DNA of 18,698 bases from NCBI GenBank assembly GCA_041725895.1, contig JBGRQA010000053.1:1-18698 (forward strand), in the 5' to 3' direction. Below the pieces are notes generated by a model, which was given only the letters and a program-made list of their open reading frames with translations, made no database searches and was not told the DNA's origin. Source of the stretch: JBGRQA01 sp041725895 (GTDB taxonomy: Bacteria; Bacteroidota; Bacteroidia; Bacteroidales; Marinifilaceae). Shown piece by piece: positions 14,135 through 18,698 of the stretch (position 1 is its first letter; every line of letters begins with the position of its first letter). The translations under genes were made by a program, and so were the position numbers.

Positions 14135-14677
14135 ATGAAGAAAGGATTATTGACAATTATTTTATGTGGATTGTTGTTTGGGGTTAGAGCGCAGGTGTTC
14201 AATACATCCTCCGTGCTGGGTAAGGGAAGATTTGAAGTGGGGTTTGAGCCCTCTCTGATGGTTTACGACGGAAGTAATGAGTTCAATATGTTTTTGCACG
14301 GGGGTGCAGGTTTGGGAAATGGGGCCGATCTGGGGATGAAGGTTGGTGTCCTTGGAGAAGAGACCTACCTGGGTGGAGATGTGGAGTTTGCCATCAACCG
14401 TAATTTCTCCTTTTCAGCAGGAGCTCACCACTTCTATGAATTTGGCCTGGATATGACCGCGCTTCTGACCCTGCCGGTTTCCTCCTCGGCAAGTATTGTT
14501 ACCGGTTTGGATTTGGATATTGTTTTCGAGGAAGAAGATACTGAAATACCCGTTTGGCTTCCTTTGGGAGTGCATGTTGGTGTTGGAAACGGATGGACAT
14601 TTGTAATGGAGACAGGGATTAAGCTTTCCGATGTTGGGTATCATTTTTTAGGAGCCGGATTCAATTATCGCTTCTAG
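14135..14677 (+). CDS. Small secreted protein, probable outer-membrane beta-barrel
   Basis: The 180-residue product has a Sec signal peptide: MKKGLLTIILCGLLFGVRA, with cleavage likely between A19 and Q20. The mature part alternates polar and hydrophobic residues with many Gly and aromatic residues, as in short beta-strands (FEVGFEPSLMVY, GADLGMKVGV, GGDVEFAINRNFSFSAGAHH). It ends in GAGFNYRF, a C-terminal Phe typical of outer-membrane barrels. An acidic loop (EEEDTE) lies near 133-138. I do not recognise a named family. It stands alone between the repeat region and a bidirectional terminator, with no visible promoter of the TAnnTTTG type. The start is the ATG giving a normal signal peptide, after an A/G-rich stretch. 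Confidence 0.8.
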   Translation: MKKGLLTIILCGLLFGVRAQVFNTSSVLGKGRFEVGFEPSLMVYDGSNEFNMFLHGGAGLGNGADLGMKVGVLGEETYLGGDVEFAINRNFSFSAGAHHFYEFGLDMTALLTLPVSSSASIVTGLDLDIVFEEEDTEIPVWLPLGVHVGVGNGWTFVMETGIKLSDVGYHFLGAGFNYRF

Positions 14678-14710
14678 AAAATAGAATTCAACCTTTGTGA
14701 ATCGTAAACA

Positions 14711-14753
14711 AAAAGGAGGGGATTGTGAATAGAAAGCTCAATCCCCTCCTTTT
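14711..14753. terminator. Bidirectional rho-independent terminator
   Basis: Perfect 15-bp stem AAAAGGAGGGGATTG (14711-14725) / CAATCCCCTCCTTTT (14739-14753) with a 13-nt loop, flanked by A's on the left and T's on the right. It sits between the convergent genes ending at 14677 (+) and 14773 (-) and can stop both transcripts. Confidence 0.9.
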
Positions 14754-14772
14754 TTTATTCGCATTTTGAAAG

Positions 14773-15714
14773 CTACAATGCAAACTCCTCAATAATTTTT
14801 TGAGCGGTTACCTCAGAAAGTTTAATGTTCGATTCGTGGGTCCATCCCCCTACGTGTGGACTTAGCAAAACATTGTCTGTATCGATGAGGTATTGGAATT
14901 CCTCCGGTAATTCGCTGGCATGAAGCGATTCGAAGGAAGTTTTTTCATACTCCAGTACATCCAGGCAGGCGCCCCGAACCTTTCCCGATTTCAAGTTTTT
15001 GACCAAATCAGAGGTTTTTACCACTTTTCCCCTGGCGGTATTAATCAGGAAGATGTCCTTTTGGAATGAATTAAGGAACTCATCGTTGATCATGAAGTGG
15101 GTTTCGTCGGTCAATGGTACGTGAAGACTTAGAATATCGCACTGTTCAAACAGATCCTTCAATTGCTTTTCTTCTGCAAAGTCGTCGGTGTAGTCAAATT
15201 TATACTTGTCGTAGGCAATAACTTTACAGCCGAAACCTTTTAAGCGGCGGGCAAAAGCACCTCCCATGTTCCCGTATCCGATAATTCCTACGGTTTTGCC
15301 CATGATTTCCAATCCGCGGTTTTCTTCCCGACGCCATTTCCCGTTGCTTACTTCCCAATTGCATCTGCAAAGATTGTTAAAAAGGGTGAGTAGCATTCCA
15401 ACGGCGTGTTCTCCTACCGCATCACGGTTTCCCTCTGGTGCGTTAAAACAGCGAATTCCTTTGCTTTCTGCGTATTCTACATCGATGTTTTCCAATCCTG
15501 CACCAACGCGTCCGATGAACTTCAACCGGGTTGCACGATCCAATTCCTTTCTGTTCAGCTTAAACTTGCTTCGGATGATGAAACCGTCAAACTGATTGAA
15601 AATCTCCAACATTTCCTCCTTGCTCATTTCCGGAGTGTATTGGCAATCAAAACCCGCCTCTTCCAGCATCTCTCTCAATCGTGGGTGGGTAGAGTCGATA
15701 AACAGTACCTTCAT
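14773..15714 (-). CDS. D-2-hydroxyacid dehydrogenase (SerA-like)
   Basis: An NAD-dependent dehydrogenase of the D-isomer-specific 2-hydroxyacid family; 3-phosphoglycerate oxidation in serine synthesis is the most likely reaction, but glyoxylate/hydroxypyruvate reduction cannot be excluded. Numbered from the chosen start (313 aa), the Rossmann motif GYGNMGG is at 146-152, D169 in AYDKYK would bind the NAD ribose, and the catalytic set is R228 (NTARGKV), E255 (LDVLEYE) and H287 (SPHVGGWTHES). GRVGAGLENID and APEGNRDAVGEHA are typical substrate-domain segments. There is no C-terminal ACT domain, unlike long SerA forms. The start at 15714 gives MKVLFIDS, the usual family N-terminus. ATGs at 15729 and 15753 are in frame, but the last lies inside a palindrome. 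It is the final gene of the leftward group. Confidence 0.88.
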   Translation of the reverse strand: MKVLFIDSTHPRLREMLEEAGFDCQYTPEMSKEEMLEIFNQFDGFIIRSKFKLNRKELDRATRLKFIGRVGAGLENIDVEYAESKGIRCFNAPEGNRDAVGEHAVGMLLTLFNNLCRCNWEVSNGKWRREENRGLEIMGKTVGIIGYGNMGGAFARRLKGFGCKVIAYDKYKFDYTDDFAEEKQLKDLFEQCDILSLHVPLTDETHFMINDEFLNSFQKDIFLINTARGKVVKTSDLVKNLKSGKVRGACLDVLEYEKTSFESLHASELPEEFQYLIDTDNVLLSPHVGGWTHESNIKLSEVTAQKIIEEFAL

Positions 15715-15747
15715 TTTATTTTGATTCATAATCTTTTTTAATGGAAC

Positions 15748-15767
15748 GGACACGATATGTCGTGTCC
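15748..15767. promoter_or_regulatory. Palindrome GGACACGA / TCGTGTCC with T-run on the + side
   Basis: Arms GGACACGA (15748-15755) and TCGTGTCC (15760-15767) around TATG, followed on the + strand by C and T7. By shape it is an intrinsic terminator for rightward transcription, but no rightward gene ends here; both flanking genes run left. Alternatives are an antisense-transcript terminator or a protein-binding operator before the dehydrogenase gene. Confidence 0.55.
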
Positions 15768-15794
15768 CTTTTTTATTTGCTAACTCCTGATTAA

Positions 15795-16283
15795 TTAATC
15801 TCCCAGCTTTACTGTAAAGCTGGCCTTGTATCCTTTCACCTTCCCATCCAAATCATACAGCTCATAGCCCAACATTAGTTTTTCAACCTTCTTTTGCAGC
15901 TGAAGATTTTCTTTATTCCAGTACCAACGCTCGATAAATTGAATATTTCCGATCTTTTCCTGGATTTTTTCCACCAGGAACAAATGGTTGAGCTCCTCTC
16001 TTGTGAGAAGATGATTGTCGTAGTAATCAAAAGCCTTGAGTTTGCCATCCTTTACCGCCTCTACTATATCTGCCACAAGATTTTTGGTGCTGGTATTGGC
16101 CAGGCATTCAGTTTTCCAGTCATCTTCGGGGTTCGGATTGTTTACAATCACCTCGTAGGTAATGGGATCGGCAATGCAATTCCCCGAAAAAGGTTCTTTT
16201 TTCGGTTGAGTTTGTTGGCAGCTTAATAAAAGCAGCCCCGAAAGAATCAGGGCTGCTGTGTTTGTATGTCTGCAAAGAGTCAT
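15795..16283 (-). CDS. Small lipoprotein of unknown function
   Basis: The 162-residue product has a lipoprotein signal peptide: a hydrophobic core followed by the lipobox LLSC with C22 as the lipidated cysteine, then a Gln/Lys/Pro-rich linker. The mature part has two further cysteines (36 and 60). The stretch from about residue 65 (LVADIVEAVKDGKLKAFDYYDN) recalls GldN/PorN-type gliding/secretion proteins, which share a segment of the form 'D-x-x-x-x-x-I-x-x-G-x-I-x-A-Y/F-D'; this is a weak resemblance, not an assignment. It lies 24 bp after pyrC in the same direction. The ATG chosen gives a complete signal peptide. Confidence 0.8.
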   Translation of the reverse strand: MTLCRHTNTAALILSGLLLLSCQQTQPKKEPFSGNCIADPITYEVIVNNPNPEDDWKTECLANTSTKNLVADIVEAVKDGKLKAFDYYDNHLLTREELNHLFLVEKIQEKIGNIQFIERWYWNKENLQLQKKVEKLMLGYELYDLDGKVKGYKASFTVKLGD

Positions 16284-16307
16284 TTGCTAACTTCTAAAGA
16301 ATATTGA

Positions 16308-17651
16308 TTAACGATCAAATTGAAGTCGTTGTCCTTTTACGCCTTCGTCGAATGTTCCGTTGTTATATACAAGGTGGCCGTTAACAAAGGTTTTATTCAC
16401 CTTGTAATGGAAGGTTTGTCCTTCAAAGGGAGACCATCCACACTTGTATAGGATATTGTCCGGTTTTACGGTCCATGCTTCTTCATCTAAAAGTACGAGA
16501 TCGGCATGGTAGCCTTTTCGGATAAAGCCCCGGTTTTTTACCTGGAAAATTTCGGCAGGTGTGTGGCACATTTTCTCCACTACTTTTTCGGTAGAAATTT
16601 TGCCCTCAAGTGCCATTTCCAGCATCGCAACCAATGAATGTTGCACCAATGGTCCTCCACCGGCGGCTTGCATGTAGTTGCCATCTTTTTCCTCAACGGT
16701 GTGGGGAGCATGGTCGGTGGCAATAATGTCAAGTTTGTCGTTTAGCAGAGCCTCCATCAGGGCATTCTTATCTTCCTGGGTTTTGATGGCTGGATTCCAG
16801 CGAATTCTTGCCTTCTTCTCTTTGTAATCTCTGTCGTCGAACCAGAGGTGATGTATACAAACTTCTCCTGTTATACGTTTTTCTTTTGCTGGTTTGTCGT
16901 TATCAAGTAGTTCCATCTCTTTTGCGGTAGAGAGATGAAGGATGTGAAGGCGAGTGTTGTATTTTTTTGCCAGCTCTATTGCTTTGGATGAAGATTTGTA
17001 GCAAGCTTCGGCACTACGAATTTTTCCGTGGTATTCCATTGGAATTTCATCGCCGTATTGATTTCTGTACTCTTCCTGATTCTTTTCAATGGTTGGGGTA
17101 TCTTCGCAGTGGGTTGCAATAAGCAGAGGTGCCTTCTCAAAAATTTTAGAAAGGGTTTCAGTATCATCTACCAGCATATTCCCGGTCGAAGATCCCATAA
17201 AGATCTTGATGCCACACACATTTTTCGGATCTGTTTTCAGAATTTCGTCCAAATTGTCGTTTGTGGCCCCCATATAGAAGGAGTAGTTGGCCAGAGATTT
17301 TTGTGCGCCCAATTCATACCTTTCGGTCAGTAGTTTCTGTGTTGTGGTTTGGGGTTTTACGTTGGGCATATCCATAAAAGAGGTAGTTCCTCCGGCAACA
17401 GCTGCCCGCGATTCGGTATAGAGGTCTCCCTTGTGAGGCATTCCCGGATCACGAAAATGCACCTGGTCGTCAATAACTCCTGGAATCAGAATCTGTCCTT
17501 CTGCCTCAATAGTTTTACACTCTTTTTCAAGTTCTTCAGGGATGAACTCAGTCAGAATCTCCTCAATTAGGCCATTCTTAATGTACAGGCTGCCCTTAAA
17601 TTGTTTTCCTTCGTTTACAATTTTGGCGTTTTTGATTAATATGGAAGACAT
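16308..17651 (-). CDS. pyrC: Dihydroorotase
   Basis: Cyclises carbamoyl-aspartate to dihydroorotate in de novo pyrimidine synthesis; cytosolic. 447 residues, class I (longer) type of the amidohydrolase superfamily. Metal and substrate motifs in order are QVHFRDPG (63-70), GIKIFMGSSTG (147-157) with K149 as the likely carbamylated lysine, HCED (181-184), HLS (239-241) and TDHAPH (312-317) with catalytic D313. The usual first metal-site His of the HxH pair is Gln (Q63, codon CAG). The rest of the site is intact, so I still call it an active dihydroorotase; an allantoinase-like or inactive paralog is the alternative. It lies 55 bp downstream of the glycosyltransferase gene and is probably co-transcribed with it. 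Confidence 0.93.
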   Translation of the reverse strand: MSSILIKNAKIVNEGKQFKGSLYIKNGLIEEILTEFIPEELEKECKTIEAEGQILIPGVIDDQVHFRDPGMPHKGDLYTESRAAVAGGTTSFMDMPNVKPQTTTQKLLTERYELGAQKSLANYSFYMGATNDNLDEILKTDPKNVCGIKIFMGSSTGNMLVDDTETLSKIFEKAPLLIATHCEDTPTIEKNQEEYRNQYGDEIPMEYHGKIRSAEACYKSSSKAIELAKKYNTRLHILHLSTAKEMELLDNDKPAKEKRITGEVCIHHLWFDDRDYKEKKARIRWNPAIKTQEDKNALMEALLNDKLDIIATDHAPHTVEEKDGNYMQAAGGGPLVQHSLVAMLEMALEGKISTEKVVEKMCHTPAEIFQVKNRGFIRKGYHADLVLLDEEAWTVKPDNILYKCGWSPFEGQTFHYKVNKTFVNGHLVYNNGTFDEGVKGQRLQFDR

Positions 17652-17706
17652 AATATGGTTGTTTTGGGCTCCTGTGCAATGAATAATTGCCGGAGCATAT
17701 TGTGTA

Positions 17707-18435
17707 TTAACGTTCGTATTTGGTGAAGAAGCTTCTGAGCTTCATTTTGATTACTCCCCAAACTGCTTCATTAAATATTCCTCCGCTCATTTTTGATGTG
17801 CCCTCGGTACGATCGGTAAATATGATTGGTACTTCAATAATATTGAAGCCGAATTTCCATGCGGTGAACTTCATTTCTATTTGGAAGGCATAGCCCCTGA
17901 ACTTAATCTTATCCAAGTTGATCGTTTCCAGTACTTTTCTTGTGTAGCACTTGAATCCTGCCGTAGCATCATGAATTTTCATTCCTGTTACAAAGCGGAC
18001 ATACTTGGATGCGAAATAGGACATAAGAACTCTACCCATAGGCCAATTTACAACATTTACTCCAGAAACGTAGCGTGAACCGATAGCCAAATCACCACCT
18101 TTTTGGGCACAGGCGTTGCGTAATCGAATTAAATCTTCAGGGTTGTGCGAGAAATCTGCGTCCATCTCAAAAATATAATTGTAATGGCGCTCTAAAGCCC
18201 ATTTAAAACCTGCTATGTATGCAGTGCCCAGTCCAAGTTTTCCCTTTCTCTCCAGAATATGGAGTTGTGGAAATTCTTTCATGAGTTCCTTTACGATTAA
18301 AGCTGTTCCGTCGGGAGAATTGTCTTCGACAACCAGTATATCAAAAGGCGTATTCAATGAGAAAACTTTACGAACAATTGCTTCGATGTTCTCCTTCTCA
18401 TTGTAGGTAGGGATGATAACAATACTATCTGTCAC
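17707..18435 (-). CDS. Polyprenol monophosphomannose synthase-like glycosyltransferase (GT2, Dpm1 type)
   Basis: The 242-residue GT-A fold enzyme probably transfers a sugar (mannose or glucose) from an NDP-sugar to polyprenyl phosphate at the cytoplasmic membrane face, for later use by membrane glycosyltransferases. IIPTYNEKENI (7-17), VVEDNSPDGT (35-44, D38) and the metal-binding DAD (92-94, in EMDADFSHNPEDL) are the nucleotide-sugar motifs. GSRYVSG and DATAGFKCYTR are typical of the acceptor region in Dpm1-like enzymes. There is no C-terminal transmembrane segment, so it is the short, soluble/peripheral form. It is the first gene of the leftward group and the start is the only ATG before the conserved IVIIPTYNE strand. 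The sugar is not determinable from sequence. Confidence 0.92.
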   Translation of the reverse strand: MTDSIVIIPTYNEKENIEAIVRKVFSLNTPFDILVVEDNSPDGTALIVKELMKEFPQLHILERKGKLGLGTAYIAGFKWALERHYNYIFEMDADFSHNPEDLIRLRNACAQKGGDLAIGSRYVSGVNVVNWPMGRVLMSYFASKYVRFVTGMKIHDATAGFKCYTRKVLETINLDKIKFRGYAFQIEMKFTAWKFGFNIIEVPIIFTDRTEGTSKMSGGIFNEAVWGVIKMKLRSFFTKYER

Positions 18436-18474
18436 AATGCAGAATAATTAGGTGTTTATACTATAATTCCAATA

Positions 18475-18482
18475 CGAAGATA
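18475..18482 (-). promoter_or_regulatory. Possible -7 element for the leftward group
   Basis: On the reverse strand the bases read TATCTTCG, one mismatch from TAnnTTTG, 39 bp before the glycosyltransferase ATG. No clear -33 element is seen. Confidence 0.35.
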
Positions 18483-18605
18483 GAATTTATGGTGGATAAT
18501 CAGTGGAAGTAGGAAAGTTAAAATCATTTAAAAGAGAAATGGTGGAAAATACAATTTTGATTTGCAGTGAGTTAAAGTGGAAGGTAAGAAAAAAAGAAGA
18601 TTGGA

Positions 18606-18638
18606 TTTGGAATATCGATTCGATTTCCCTTATCTTTG
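18606..18638 (+). promoter_or_regulatory. Strong Bacteroidota promoter firing out of the right edge
   Basis: TTTG (18606-18609) and TATCTTTG (18631-18638), both consensus, are separated by 21 bp. The following GCACTCGC stretch is often seen after -7 boxes of stable-RNA promoters in this phylum. Transcription would start near 18644. No ORF start is convincing in the remaining 55 bp. The downstream gene is outside the window; an rRNA or tRNA operon is one possibility. Confidence 0.65.
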
Positions 18639-18698
18639 CACTCGCTTTCAACGGAAGGCGCGAATGATTTGGATCGAAGCTGAATGATTGAACAGGAC

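Noticed and set aside
13572..14202. Leftward frames of 94-172 codons across 13572-14202
   Set aside because: They consist of the 21-bp array plus low-complexity Phe/Ser/Leu-rich translation of the purine-rich strand. One also overlaps the start of the secreted-protein gene. They are unlikely to be real.

Overview
The window looks like a chromosomal segment from a Bacteroidota bacterium, probably Bacteroidales/Marinilabiliales-like. The reasons are promoters of the TAnnTTTG type, A-rich translation starts mostly without a Shine-Dalgarno sequence, and protein sequences of Bacteroidota character. The genus cannot be read from the sequence.

Left part (1-2911). A tandem array of 42-bp units (about 57-372) lies next to the terminator of a leftward class I fructose-1,6-bisphosphatase gene (fbp). 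A rightward monofunctional aspartate kinase gene (AK1) diverges from fbp.

Centre (2912-13492). This is a methionine biosynthesis cluster reading rightward: metY, metX, homoserine dehydrogenase, a second aspartate kinase (AK2), metH and metF. With an aspartate-semialdehyde dehydrogenase from elsewhere it would run from aspartate to methionine, using direct sulfhydrylation of O-acetylhomoserine, B12-dependent methyl transfer and methyl-THF supply. In front of metY is an unusual leader of about 650 nt. In order it holds a TAnnTTTG promoter, a SAM-I (S-box) riboswitch, a 41-codon ORF ending in a methionine run (MMMRMRGMQML), a multibranched RNA fold closed by a perfect 12-bp helix, and a long hairpin followed by T6. 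This reads as a composite attenuator that may sense both SAM and the translation of Met codons. It is the most interesting part of the window. AK1 lies upstream of this promoter, so the two kinase paralogs appear to be under different control.

Right part (13493-18698). After the metF terminator comes a 642-bp stretch without a convincing gene. It holds a second repeat array (exact 21-bp period) whose reverse strand shares a core with the left array, followed by a strongly purine-rich stretch. Next are a small secreted, probable outer-membrane beta-barrel protein and a bidirectional terminator. A leftward group follows: a Dpm1-like glycosyltransferase, dihydroorotase (pyrC), a small lipoprotein and a D-2-hydroxyacid dehydrogenase. 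The right edge carries a strong Bacteroidota-type promoter firing out of the window.
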